In this document: positions 35,293-44,281 of the stretch, one piece after another
How the letters are laid out: each line of letters opens with the position of its first letter
How positions within the stretch are numbered: the first letter of the stretch is position 1
Assembly (NCBI GenBank): GCA_030266015.1
Contig: JAJDHD010000012.1
Location: 1-62,722, forward strand
Length of the DNA: 62,722 bases
Source of the DNA: Christensenellaceae bacterium OttesenSCG-928-K19
GTDB lineage: Bacteria; Bacillota; Clostridia; Christensenellales; Christensenellaceae
Direction of reading: 5' to 3'
Notes under the pieces: model-generated
What the model was told of the DNA's origin: nothing
Databases searched by the model: none
Seen by the model: the letters and a program-made list of their open reading frames with translations, nothing else
Program-made: the position numbers and the translations under genes

Positions 35293-35374
35293 ACTTCGCG
35301 AAAGAGGTTTCCCCCTCTTGCGTTTTCTTCGATCTATGTTATTTCCGCTCACGTACGACGGCGCTTTGCGGAAA
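35293..35374. repeat. Two-hairpin repeat element, copy 3
   Basis: Hairpin A: AAGAGG (35302-35307) with CCTCTT (35314-35319). Hairpin B: TTTCCGC/GCGGAAA (35342-35348, 35368-35374) with 19-base loop TCACGTACGACGGCGCTTT. It lies 11 bases after the nadE-pncA stop codon, as copy 1 lies just after the regulator gene. Confidence 0.75.
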
Positions 35375-35384
35375 CAGATGTTGT

Positions 35385-36812
35385 TCATTCTCCCGGCATC
35401 CTGCTATGCTTGTGTTTCATGTCGCGCACAACCGTCACGCCAAGGCCTTCCATATTGCGCAGATAGCAGGGGTGTTCCTCTTCACTCACATAGGCAAGGC
35501 AACTTTCGGGCACTGTCACGGCAACCCCTGCTTCCAGCAAATCCTTCACCGTACGGTATACGCAATATTCCGTCGCCGCGCCCACCACAACCACATCCTG
35601 CTCCATGTTGTCCTTCAACAGGCCAAATGCTTCGTTCTGCGCCGCAATTGCAGAATACTCTTCTTTTTCCCTGTCCATCCCTTTCTGGAATACATTATAT
35701 CTTTGGAGGGGGGTATTTGCCGTCTTTATGATGTCGGTATAGAAAGCTTGTGCGAATTCCGCACCTGCCGTACCTTGTACAGAATGCTTCCGCCATTGTC
35801 CGCCATTGTCCACAAACGAGCAATGCTCCTCCGGGTGCCAGTCGCGCACATAAAGCACATTGGCATCCGGGTTTTCGTTGATATACTTTACGGTGTTCCG
35901 CACTGCGGCCTCGCCATTGCCGCAGGCAAGCTCTCCCAGCTTTTCGTCAAAAAACGCATAGATCAAGTCTACCACTATAATCGTCGCAGGTTTTTTCTCC
36001 ACATACCGGTCTTTGAGAGACGCAGGCAGAGCACGTTTGTGCCTAGAGATATCGTAGAGCCGCTCCAGCTTCTGCCGGGCATCCGCATCAATTATGTTTC
36101 CTTTCAAATACGCGCAAATATCGCCGTATTTAATCCCCAGCTCGCTCTCATCGTCCGCAGAGATGCCCAAGCCCGCCGCCGGGTTTTTTTTCAGCACCTC
36201 CTCCGGAGCACCAAAAGAAGCCGCCATGTCATAGATATCGTCTTTCACCAGCTCCTGTAATGGATTGATGTCTGTGCCGCCATCGCCGTATTTCGTGTAA
36301 AAGCCCGTTATCGATTCTGCCGCGTGGTCTGTACCCACCACCAGCATATTCTTCGCCAGCGCATATTGATACATCATCCGCAGCCGCGGTTGCAGGTTCC
36401 CCAGCGTATACACGTCACTTGAAAAACCCTTCACCGTCCCCAGGTCGGCAACAGCCCCGTCATACCCGCCGCGTATGGAAATCGTATCCGCCACTGCCTG
36501 CGGGTATATCTCCAATATACGGTTCACGCTGTCCTGCGCGTCCTTATAGTCCGCTTGCTCCCCATTGGGCAATATCACCATGTGCAGCTTTTTACCTGCC
36601 TGCTTCATAGCCTGTGCGCACAACGCACCCGCCAGAAAGCTGTCTACCCCGCCGGAGACACCAAGCACCAGCCCTTCCATGCCGCTTTGCCGAACATAAC
36701 CCGACACAAACTCCACGGTTTGCTGTTTTTTCCGTTCAATATAGTCTTGTTGTGATTCTTTGTCCCGTTTAAAATCGGGCGATATGTCATTTATGATCTG
36801 CCGTTGTTTCAT
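35385..36812 (-). CDS. Fused NAD synthase-nicotinamidase
   Basis: 475 aa. Residues about 1-265 are ammonia-dependent NAD synthase (NadE): GLVLGVSGGVDSFLAGALCA (PP-loop), VVGTDHAAESITGFYTKYGD and NPAAGLGISADDESELGIKY. Residues about 275-475 are a nicotinamidase/isochorismatase domain: catalytic Asp in IIVVDLIYAFF, metal site RDWHPEEHCSF, Lys in YNVFQKG, and nucleophile Cys in GAATEYCVYRT. The fusion joins deamidation of nicotinamide to the final step of NAD synthesis. Its start overlaps the WYL regulator stop codon by four bases, so the two are coupled. Confidence 0.93.
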   Translation of the reverse strand: MKQRQIINDISPDFKRDKESQQDYIERKKQQTVEFVSGYVRQSGMEGLVLGVSGGVDSFLAGALCAQAMKQAGKKLHMVILPNGEQADYKDAQDSVNRILEIYPQAVADTISIRGGYDGAVADLGTVKGFSSDVYTLGNLQPRLRMMYQYALAKNMLVVGTDHAAESITGFYTKYGDGGTDINPLQELVKDDIYDMAASFGAPEEVLKKNPAAGLGISADDESELGIKYGDICAYLKGNIIDADARQKLERLYDISRHKRALPASLKDRYVEKKPATIIVVDLIYAFFDEKLGELACGNGEAAVRNTVKYINENPDANVLYVRDWHPEEHCSFVDNGGQWRKHSVQGTAGAEFAQAFYTDIIKTANTPLQRYNVFQKGMDREKEEYSAIAAQNEAFGLLKDNMEQDVVVVGAATEYCVYRTVKDLLEAGVAVTVPESCLAYVSEEEHPCYLRNMEGLGVTVVRDMKHKHSRMPGE

Positions 36813-37807
36813 ATCCCATCCTGTTTACTGTAAAGCCCGGCAATTTCCTGCGCCTGCTTTAGAATATCATCCGCCAGCCTCGCCGGCTTCAACACTTTTG
36901 CCTCCGGCCCAAATGATAGTAGCCACTGCACAAGGTCTGGCATCAACGCCGTTTTTTTATAAAACAACAGCCTGCCGTCCTCCTGTTTTATACTATCCGC
37001 CTTGTCTGCGTGGTATTCCGCAATCAGGCGTGCAGCCGTCCCTGTGAACTCTACCTCCACCTCCTGCAGCTCCTCGCCTGCCATCTTATCAAACCGCGTA
37101 CGGCGGTATTGCTCATAAAACCCCACCGGTACAGTAAATCCTTTTTTTGTCAAGCCGGCTTCCTTGATACGCGAAATCCGCAGGTCACGCACCGACCCGC
37201 GCAAATGGCAATGGCCGATCACATGCCAACAGCCATCCCGCACCTCCAGCACATACGGATCAAACAGCCGCTTTTGCGTTTCCCCGCTGGAAAAGGACGT
37301 ATACAGCACCTCAATGCTTTTGCAATCCCGTGCCGCGCGCTGTACCTCCTCCAACACAGCCGCATCCAGATCTTGCTCTCCCGTACCCGTCAGTGGCACC
37401 ACCTTAATCATTTTTTCCACTTCGGCAAGCGCCGCCTGCGAGAGCGCGGGCATTTGCCCCAATATCGTATCAATGATATCCGCAGCTTCTTTGGCAACAC
37501 CATGCGGGCGATCCGCCTTCAGCATTTCCTTCACATAATACAACGAGATCATCTGCGGCATAGTAAAATCCATGCTGGATACCGCATATTTATCCGCCTT
37601 GTACACCGTTTTACCGCCCTGCTCTTCTTCATACACAAAAAAATTACGTGATATGCTGTCAAGGTCGCGCGTTACCATACGGCGCGTCGCCTCAATCCCC
37701 GAGCGCTGCAACTGGTTGATAATCTCCTGCAGCGTGTACCCGCGCGCACTTTGTGCCAGCAGCGATAAAATATAAAGTTGTCTTTCCACACTTGTTCCAC
37801 TGTCCAT
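36809..37807 (-). CDS. WYL-domain transcriptional regulator
   Basis: 332 aa. Winged helix (QLYILSLLAQSARGYTLQEI, then RRMVTRDLDSIS), WYL domain (KRLFDPYVLEVRDGCWHVIGHC to DLRISRIKEAGL) and WCX tail. It is coupled to the NAD synthase-nicotinamidase gene, so it may sense an NAD-pathway metabolite or simply regulate this operon; that is inference. Confidence 0.88.
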   Translation of the reverse strand: MDSGTSVERQLYILSLLAQSARGYTLQEIINQLQRSGIEATRRMVTRDLDSISRNFFVYEEEQGGKTVYKADKYAVSSMDFTMPQMISLYYVKEMLKADRPHGVAKEAADIIDTILGQMPALSQAALAEVEKMIKVVPLTGTGEQDLDAAVLEEVQRAARDCKSIEVLYTSFSSGETQKRLFDPYVLEVRDGCWHVIGHCHLRGSVRDLRISRIKEAGLTKKGFTVPVGFYEQYRRTRFDKMAGEELQEVEVEFTGTAARLIAEYHADKADSIKQEDGRLLFYKKTALMPDLVQWLLSFGPEAKVLKPARLADDILKQAQEIAGLYSKQDGI

Positions 37808-38001
37808 ATCTTTTATTCTACAACGCGCGCCCATATTTCTCAAGCGCAAAATACAGGCCTGTGCATACCAAAGTCTTTCGATCCGCTGCAAGTTGTGCTA
37901 AAATCAGTCCATATAGAGTAAACACAGAGTTTTTCACCCTTCAGGCTGTAAATAACAACGCATGGCGCGCTACAGTTATACAATCAAAAAGGAGACGTTT
38001 T

Positions 38002-38343
38002 ATGGCAACCTTTCTCTCAGACAAACGGATCATAGCCTTACTTACACACGAAGGCCGCCCAGTGCCATTGCCGGAGCTTCTTTCCATGGCACAGCTACCC
38101 GTTTCTGAATCCGGTATATTCCTGGCCCGACTCGATTCGCTTGTTTCCACAGGCAGGCTTGTCTGCGAAGCTGGCCCGGATGGAACGCCCTGCTTTGCAC
38201 CCGCGCAATCGGACAGCAGCAGTCCCCGTCCTGCCACGGATAAAAACGCAAAACATCTCCGACGCATCACCATACTTGCCTTTATAGGCGCGGCCACAGG
38301 ACTTGCCTCCCTTATCTGGCAAATCGTCAACAGCATTTCATAA
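38002..38343 (+). CDS. Small membrane-tethered protein of unknown function
   Basis: 113 aa. The N-terminal part (KRIIALLTHEGRPVPLPELL, then VSESGIFLARLDSLVSTGRLV) has the look of a winged helix-turn-helix, and the C-terminus is a single hydrophobic segment (TILAFIGAATGLASLIWQIV). AAAAAGGAG lies before the ATG. I do not recognise a family. Confidence 0.7.
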   Translation: MATFLSDKRIIALLTHEGRPVPLPELLSMAQLPVSESGIFLARLDSLVSTGRLVCEAGPDGTPCFAPAQSDSSSPRPATDKNAKHLRRITILAFIGAATGLASLIWQIVNSIS

Positions 38344-38374
38344 CCTAGCGCCAATCTCCACATGTTATTGTACC

Positions 38375-38403
38375 TTGCCTTTTTCGCATTGGTGTATTAT
38401 GCT
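38375..38403 (+). promoter_or_regulatory. Promoter of the OFA-type transporter
   Basis: TTGCCT, 17 bases, TATGCT, about 35 bases before the start codon. Confidence 0.65.
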
Positions 38404-38439
38404 AAAACGGTAAAAAACACATAGAATGGGGTTATAACC

Positions 38440-39675
38440 ATGCAGCAATCATTGAATAAATACCGCCCCCTCGTTGCCGGGGCCGTCATCCAGCTTTGTA
38501 TTGGTATTATTTATATCTGGAGTATTTTTAAAGCGCCTGTTGTGGCGCACTATAGCCAGTATGTGCCGGCAGAATCGGCAGAGCTTTTTTCTTCCATGAC
38601 TTATTCCATTATGCTGGCCCTGTTTGTTGTTGGTATCATCGTTGGGGGCCGCTGGGGAGATAAAAAAGGCCCGCGCCCCGTTGTCCTCACGGGCGGACTG
38701 ATGTTTGTCGGCGGTATATTGCTGTCCGCCGCTTCCGCCGCATTTGCACCCTCCGCCCCATGGCTGCTGTGCGTGTTTTACGGCGGCGTCGCTGGATTTG
38801 GCGTGGGCGCGGCCTACACAAGCACCATCTCCTGCGCACAAAAATGGTTTCCGGACAAAAAAGGCTTTGCCACCGGTGTTATTGTGTGCACCTTTGGCGC
38901 ATCCACCGTCATTTTCACACCGCTTGTCAATTATCTGCTAGCACAGGTTGGCGTTTCTCAAACGTTCCTCACACTGGCGCTCATTTATGTCGTCGTCATC
39001 CTGGTGTTTGTTTGGTTTGTTAAAAACCCGCCAGAGGAGTATATAAAGCAATTTGCCGTGACCTCTCCCGCACTTGCACACAAAAAACAATACACCCCCT
39101 CGGAGGTGCTGCGAACAAAGCAATACTATATGTTGCTTTTTTCCATGATGCTTTTAACAACCGCGTACTTTATACTCAACCCCCGATTCAAGCTGCTTGC
39201 CGAAGAGCGCAACCTCGCTGAAGCGGCGGCCCTTGCCAGCGTTATGGTCACCGGCATTGCCTCCGCGTGCGGCAGGCTTATTGCCCCATGGCTTTCCGAC
39301 CGCATTGGCCGCAAAGGAGTGGTGCTGCTTTTGTTTGCCATCTCCATCGCCGCCGTGCTGCTACTCATCATTGCGCAAGGCTATTTTTACATGGTTCTGG
39401 TTGCGCTGGTCGCTTTTGCCTTTGGCGGCAGCGCAGGAACATACCCCGCTATCTCGGCGGATTACTTTGGCACAAAGCACGCTGGGGTCAACTATGGCCT
39501 GGTAATGATCGGCTTTGCGGCTTCCGCGCTGATTTTCCCCACCATTACCTCCGCGGTCAACACGGGTGGCGGCGTCACCAGCATCCTTACCTTCATCATC
39601 CCGGCCATCGCCTGTGTCGCCGGTGTGTTTGTAACGCTGGCGTTCCGGCCTCCGGCAGAAAAACAGGCACAATAG
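38440..39675 (+). CDS. MFS transporter of the oxalate/formate antiporter (OFA) family
   Basis: 411 aa, about 12 membrane segments. The start NKYRPLVAGAVIQLCIGIIY and the loop RWGDKKGPRPVVLTGGLMF are typical of OFA-type carriers, which move small carboxylates such as oxalate, formate or lactate. A second conserved loop is WLSDRIGRKGVVLL. It has its own promoter and terminator. The substrate cannot be named from sequence alone. Confidence 0.88.
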   Translation: MQQSLNKYRPLVAGAVIQLCIGIIYIWSIFKAPVVAHYSQYVPAESAELFSSMTYSIMLALFVVGIIVGGRWGDKKGPRPVVLTGGLMFVGGILLSAASAAFAPSAPWLLCVFYGGVAGFGVGAAYTSTISCAQKWFPDKKGFATGVIVCTFGASTVIFTPLVNYLLAQVGVSQTFLTLALIYVVVILVFVWFVKNPPEEYIKQFAVTSPALAHKKQYTPSEVLRTKQYYMLLFSMMLLTTAYFILNPRFKLLAEERNLAEAAALASVMVTGIASACGRLIAPWLSDRIGRKGVVLLLFAISIAAVLLLIIAQGYFYMVLVALVAFAFGGSAGTYPAISADYFGTKHAGVNYGLVMIGFAASALIFPTITSAVNTGGGVTSILTFIIPAIACVAGVFVTLAFRPPAEKQAQ

Positions 39676-39690
39676 CTATCCTTAAAAACT

Positions 39691-39726
39691 AAAAGAGCAG
39701 GCTTTTACCAAAGCTCGCTCTTTTTT
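39691..39726 (+). terminator. Terminator of the OFA-type transporter
   Basis: AAAAGAGC...GCTCTTTT with an inner GCTTT/AAAGC stem, ending in a T run. Confidence 0.85.
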
Positions 39727-39852
39727 ATTTATTTTTTTAGGCACAGCGCTCAACCCCAGCTTCAAAATCAAAGTTCAATTTTCTTATACTTCAAACTAGG
39801 CAAGAAACTAGGTTGTCTTTAGTTTTATTCAACCAAGCATAAAACCCGTGCT

Positions 39853-40065
39853 TTATTGCAAAAACCAGCCGCCGCCCTGCTCATGGTACAGGTTGCGTTT
39901 TAAGCCACGCAGGCTGACGGTATAGCAAGTGGCATTTTGGCCGGCCTGTACGCTGAGGATGCGTTCGATGTCGAACATACACCCTCCTTCCAGAGCGACG
40001 GCAACAGGAAAGACATATTCTTCCTCAGCAATGATGGCAGATACACAGACACGTTCTTTTTGCAT
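39853..40065 (-). CDS. Small protein of unknown function
   Basis: 70 aa. GGAGG precedes the ATG by 7 bases, which supports translation. Mostly beta-type sequence (VCVSAIIAEEEYVFPVAVAL), two cysteines, no membrane segment. Family not recognised. Confidence 0.6.
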   Translation of the reverse strand: MQKERVCVSAIIAEEEYVFPVAVALEGGCMFDIERILSVQAGQNATCYTVSLRGLKRNLYHEQGGGWFLQ

Positions 40066-40267
40066 AGCGCAGCCTCCTTTTTATTTTCATGAATAATAAC
40101 TATTGCTTTACAATAAATATTACCAGACAGTATGTTCAGAAATGGTAAAGAAAACGCAAGAATTTCTTAACATATATGGCTCTGCCATCGTTTGCAAAAA
40201 CAATATTGTTATGATACGATATGCTACGTTGCACAGGCAGCGCATCTTATGATTGGGGCAGAACAAA

Positions 40268-41656
40268 ATGGCAAGTGTTTTTCAAAACAAATCAATGATC
40301 AACATGTTTTTGCGGATCGCATTGCCGGTTGCATTCCAGAATCTGTTGTCTTTTGCCGTAGGGCTGATGGACACGATAATGGTGGGCGCACTCGGCGAGG
40401 TAGAACTTTCCGCTGTTTCTGTGGCAAACCAGCCCTTCTTTTTATATACAATGTGTATTTTCGGCCTATCCTCCGGCGCCAGCGTGCTTATTTCGCAATA
40501 CTGGGGCAAAAACGACAGGGAGGCCATTTCCAAGGTGTTTGGCATTGCCATCAAAATTTCCGTAATTGCGGGCGTGGTCGCCATGGCGGTGGTGCTGTCG
40601 CTGCCACAGCAGGTAATGCAGTTGTATACAGATGAGGCCGCGGTGGTTCCTTATGGCGTGGAATACCTTCGGGTCGTTGGGTTCTCGTATATATTCTTTG
40701 CGTTCACCAGCTCCTATATCAACTGTATTCGTAATGTGGAACGAGTAAAAATTGCCGTGATTACATTCAGCATTTCTTTTTTTGTGAATGTATTCTTCAA
40801 CTATATGTTTATTTATGGAAAATTCGGCGCGCCGCAAATGGGTGTGGCAGGCGCGGCTGTGGGCACGCTCATCGCGCGCGTTACGGAATTTTGCATTGTG
40901 CTTTTCTATGCGCTCCGGGTAGAAACACGTGTAAAGCTGCATTTATCCAACATCATCAGGAATGACAAGGTGCTAAGCAAGGATTTTGCGCATTATGCCC
41001 TACCGGTTGTGATCAATGAAATGATGTGGGCGTTTGGCACATCCGCGCAGATGGCGGTGCTTGGCCGCATGAGCGTAACGGCGCTGGCGTCTGTAAGCGT
41101 CGTAACAAACGTGTCGCAAATTATGACTGTGTTAATTTACGGGGCAGCCTCGGCAACGCTTGTAATTACAGGTAAATATATTGGGGCAAAGGAGTACGAC
41201 AAGGCACGAAAGAGCGCACCGCAGCTTGTGGGTTTGAATATACTGATTGCGGTGGCAAGCGCGGTGGCACTTGTTTTACTGCGCCCGGCGTTTATCAGCC
41301 TATACAGCCTAACGGACGCAATGAGCGTGGCGACAAAAGCTGCCATCAACAGCACACTGCTGGTGGCAGCAGGTATCATGGTGTTCCAGGCAATCAATAT
41401 GTCCTGCATTGTGGGCGTGTTCCGCGGCGGCGGGGACACTATTTTTGCCATGTGGCTGGATGTAATCGGCGTATGGGGGATTGCCGTACCGCTTGGCGCG
41501 GTAGGCGGACTTGTCTTTGGAACGTCTATCCCGCTGACATTTTTCCTGCTGCGGTCGGACGAAGTGGTGAAAGCGGTGGCATGCCTGTTCCGCCTGAAGG
41601 GCGGCAAGTGGTTAAAGAACGTAACAAGGGACAAGCAGGGGCACCTATTGACGTGA
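40268..41656 (+). CDS. MATE-family efflux transporter
   Basis: 462 aa, about 12 membrane segments in two halves. ALPVAFQNLLSFAVGLMDTI, VSVANQPFFLYTMCIFGLSS and the second-half VVINEMMWAFGTSAQMAVLG are characteristic. It probably exports drugs or metabolites with Na+ or H+. Start chosen at the second candidate (ATG), with TTGGGGCA upstream. Confidence 0.92.
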   Translation: MASVFQNKSMINMFLRIALPVAFQNLLSFAVGLMDTIMVGALGEVELSAVSVANQPFFLYTMCIFGLSSGASVLISQYWGKNDREAISKVFGIAIKISVIAGVVAMAVVLSLPQQVMQLYTDEAAVVPYGVEYLRVVGFSYIFFAFTSSYINCIRNVERVKIAVITFSISFFVNVFFNYMFIYGKFGAPQMGVAGAAVGTLIARVTEFCIVLFYALRVETRVKLHLSNIIRNDKVLSKDFAHYALPVVINEMMWAFGTSAQMAVLGRMSVTALASVSVVTNVSQIMTVLIYGAASATLVITGKYIGAKEYDKARKSAPQLVGLNILIAVASAVALVLLRPAFISLYSLTDAMSVATKAAINSTLLVAAGIMVFQAINMSCIVGVFRGGGDTIFAMWLDVIGVWGIAVPLGAVGGLVFGTSIPLTFFLLRSDEVVKAVACLFRLKGGKWLKNVTRDKQGHLLT

Positions 41657-41713
41657 AATATGATTTGCGCTTAAAGCGGCAGTGTTTGGGTTATAATAAT
41701 GGTTAGGGCTGTT

Positions 41714-41758
41714 GGGGCGTGTTACGTGCTGTGATTGGTGCGCAACGCCCTCCTTTTT
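41714..41758 (+). terminator. Terminator or attenuator between the MATE and amylase genes
   Basis: GGGCGT pairs with ACGCCC, followed by TCCTTTTT. A TATAAT box lies at 41692-41697, just before it, so the hairpin could be an attenuator in an amylase leader rather than only the end of the MATE transcript. Confidence 0.5.
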
Positions 41759-41819
41759 ATACAGATGGCATATGGCGCTCCCCACATGGGCGGGCGCTTG
41801 CAACAAAAGGCGGTATTAA

Positions 41820-43259
41820 ATGGGCGAAAATGGGATTATGATGCAATATTTCGAGTGGTATCTGCCACCCGGGGTTTTGTGGAAGCAATTAAAAGAACAT
41901 GCTGGGCAGCTGGCGCAGGATGGCATAACCGCAGTGTGGATTCCGCCGTCCTACAAGGGCAGTGCGGGAGCAGACGATGTTGGGTATGGCGTTTACGACC
42001 TGTATGACCTTGGAGAATTTGACCAAAAGGGCTCTGTCCCAACAAAATACGGCACAAAGGACGAACTGGTGTGGGGCATACGCGCGCTGCACGAGCAGGG
42101 TATCCAGGTATATGCCGACATTGTGCTTGACCATAAAATGGGCGCTGACGAACCGGAGATGGTAAAGGCAAAAGAGGTGAACCCGGAAAACCGCAATGAA
42201 GATGAAAGCGGCAGGCTGGAGATAGAGGCGTGGACGCATTTTACTTTTCCGGGCAGAAAGGGTGCGTATTCGGATTTCGAATGGCACTGGTATCATTTTA
42301 AAGGGATTGACTGGGATGAGAAGACGGATACAAACGGCATCTTCCGTTTTCGCGGTAAACGCTGGGAAAATGTGGACCGCGAGAATGGAAACTTCGATTA
42401 CCTGATGGGCGCGGATATTGACCTTAACAACGAGGAAGTAATCTATGAACTGACACGGTGGGGCAAGTGGTTCGTACACCTGACAGATGTAGACGGGTTT
42501 CGTTTTGACGCGATTAAGCACATGAAGTTTACCTTCCTTAGCAACTGGCTGGAGATATTGCGGCATGATGAAAAAGAAGAGCTTTTTTCTGTTGGAGAAT
42601 ACTGGTCGGGTGACCTTGCCGACCTAAAGCATTATGTGGACACGACAGAAGGCACGTTTTCGCTGTTTGACGTGCCGCTGCATTACCGCTTCTTTGACGC
42701 GGCGAACGCGGGCGGCGCTTATGACATGCGCACGATTTTTGACAACACCTTTACAAAGGATAACCCGCTGAAATCCGTCACGTTTGTGGACAACCACGAT
42801 ACGCAGCACGGGCAGTCGCTGGAGTCGTGGATTCAGGACTGGTTTAAGCCCATTGCATACGCCATCATATTGCTCCGCGCAGACGGGTATCCGTGTGTTT
42901 TTTACGGTGATTATTACGGGATACCGCATGACAACGTGCCGCCCGGGCGCGACTGGCTGTTGCCGTTGATGCGGGCAAGGGTAGAGTGCGCTTATGGCGT
43001 ACAGCATGATTATTTTGACCATCCGAATATAGTGGGCTGGACGCGCGAAGGCGACGATGAACACACGGGCTCGGGGTTGGCAGTGCTGGTGACTAATGGC
43101 GAAGGCGGCAATAAAACGATGTATGTAGGCAAGCAGCACGCAGGCAAAGTGTTTTATGATTGCACACTAAACAGGGAAGAAACCGTAACGATAGGTGAAG
43201 ACGGCAACGCCAACTTTTTTGTGAACGGGGGCTCGGCCAGTGTGTGGCGTGTGCGTTGA
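41820..43259 (+). CDS. Cytoplasmic alpha-amylase (GH13)
   Basis: 479 aa. MMQYFEWYLPPGVLWKQLKE is the usual start of the bacterial liquefying-type amylases. The catalytic Asp is in DGFRFDAIKHM, the acid Glu in VGEYWSG, and the third carboxylate in VDNHDTQ. There is no signal peptide, so it should act on internal glycogen or imported maltodextrins. AAAGGCGG precedes the ATG. The C-terminal domain is short and beta-rich. Confidence 0.95.
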   Translation: MGENGIMMQYFEWYLPPGVLWKQLKEHAGQLAQDGITAVWIPPSYKGSAGADDVGYGVYDLYDLGEFDQKGSVPTKYGTKDELVWGIRALHEQGIQVYADIVLDHKMGADEPEMVKAKEVNPENRNEDESGRLEIEAWTHFTFPGRKGAYSDFEWHWYHFKGIDWDEKTDTNGIFRFRGKRWENVDRENGNFDYLMGADIDLNNEEVIYELTRWGKWFVHLTDVDGFRFDAIKHMKFTFLSNWLEILRHDEKEELFSVGEYWSGDLADLKHYVDTTEGTFSLFDVPLHYRFFDAANAGGAYDMRTIFDNTFTKDNPLKSVTFVDNHDTQHGQSLESWIQDWFKPIAYAIILLRADGYPCVFYGDYYGIPHDNVPPGRDWLLPLMRARVECAYGVQHDYFDHPNIVGWTREGDDEHTGSGLAVLVTNGEGGNKTMYVGKQHAGKVFYDCTLNREETVTIGEDGNANFFVNGGSASVWRVR

Positions 43260-43290
43260 CAGATGAAGCCGACGCACACAGCGTGACATA

Positions 43291-43318
43291 AAAAAAGCAC
43301 TCACCCGAGTGCTTTTTG
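43291..43318. terminator. Bidirectional terminator between amylase and deoC
   Basis: AAAAAGCACTC/GAGTGCTTTTT with a four-base loop between converging genes. Confidence 0.9.
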
Positions 43319-43327
43319 CTTATTGCT

Positions 43328-44026
43328 TCAAATTTCCGGAGCTTCCCGCCCCAGCTCTTTATCAATCTGCCGGAAGATATCCAGCGCGTAAATGCCGCTA
43401 ATCCCAAAGCGATCCACTCCCAGCTCTGCCATCTTCATCATGTCTTCTATGGTGCGAATGCCGCCCGATGCTTTTATTTTGATATCGTCACCCACGGCGT
43501 TTTTTATAATACGGATGATTTCCGGGGTTGTTGGCTTGCTATAAAAGCCGGTGTTTGTTTTAATATAGGAGGCTTTTGTTTTCGCCACCTGCTCTGCGGC
43601 AATGCCGATCTCCGCATCTGTTAAAAGCGATGTTTCCAGCACAACCTTCACCGGGACTTTTACGCTGTCGCACACTGCCTCAATATCCTGCCGCACATAT
43701 TTCATATTGCCGGATAAAAACGCGCCCACATTCATCATCATGTCAATTTCCTGCGCCCCCATGATTTCGCTTTGCTTGGCGGAATATACCTTAACGGACG
43801 TAAGGTCGCAGCCAAGGGGAAAGCAGATGGCAGCACCCTTGGCAATTTCATCATAGCCAATGGTGTTTTTGATTGTATATGTGAGGTAGCAGGGGTTTAC
43901 CATTGTGGCAGCGCAGCCGTATGCCTTGGCAATTTTACAGATGAACTCAATATCCTGCAAACGCGCCTGAGCGGTTACCTGCGTAACGTCCACCATTCCC
44001 GGTAATGCTTCCATGCTAATATTCAT
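43328..44026 (-). CDS. deoC: Deoxyribose-phosphate aldolase
   Basis: 232 aa TIM barrel. The Schiff-base lysine is in SYIKTNTGFYS and the second lysine in IKIKASGGIRT; the MVDVTQVTAQARLQDIEFIC start and YGCAATMVNPCY are typical. It splits 2-deoxyribose 5-phosphate into acetaldehyde and glyceraldehyde 3-phosphate. AAGGAGG lies before the ATG. A consensus promoter and a structured leader precede it. Confidence 0.95.
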   Translation of the reverse strand: MNISMEALPGMVDVTQVTAQARLQDIEFICKIAKAYGCAATMVNPCYLTYTIKNTIGYDEIAKGAAICFPLGCDLTSVKVYSAKQSEIMGAQEIDMMMNVGAFLSGNMKYVRQDIEAVCDSVKVPVKVVLETSLLTDAEIGIAAEQVAKTKASYIKTNTGFYSKPTTPEIIRIIKNAVGDDIKIKASGGIRTIEDMMKMAELGVDRFGISGIYALDIFRQIDKELGREAPEI

Positions 44027-44092
44027 GAGAACCTCCTTATGCTGCATTGCTCTATATTGTCTATCGTAAAAAAACGAAAAAGTATAATACAA

Positions 44093-44144
44093 GACAGGAT
44101 CGAAAGGGGAAAATCCCCAACGAAAAATGATTGATTTTCCTGTC
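44093..44144 (-). promoter_or_regulatory. Structured deoC leader
   Basis: GACAGGA and TCCTGTC enclose an inner GGGGA/TCCCC hairpin. The same bases allow a competing perfect 8-pair stem, GGAAAATC/GATTTTCC. The block begins near the transcript start and ends about 65 bases before deoC. Confidence 0.5.
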
Positions 44145-44150
44145 TCCGTA

Positions 44151-44179
44151 ATCATACGCGAAGCATCAGCGTGTGTCAA
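44151..44179 (-). promoter_or_regulatory. Promoter of deoC
   Basis: TTGACA, 17 bases, TATGAT on the minus strand: a near-consensus sigma-A promoter. Confidence 0.85.
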
Positions 44180-44281
44180 TATGTTTTGCAAAACGCAAAT
44201 TGCTACTTAAAATATGGGGGGATACATGGTACTCTAGTGATATCAAAATGACAAAAGATTTTTTGTGGAAGGAAAATGACA

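Noticed and set aside
37753-38001. N-terminal extension of the small protein at 38002
   Set aside because: The extension overlaps the start of the WYL gene on the other strand, and AAAAAGGAG fixes the start at 38002.
44093-44179. A further copy of the two-hairpin repeat near deoC
   Set aside because: The supposed hairpin B coincides with a near-consensus promoter (TTGACA-N17-TATGAT) and the spacer is too long. Only the CCCCTTTCG arm resembles the family.
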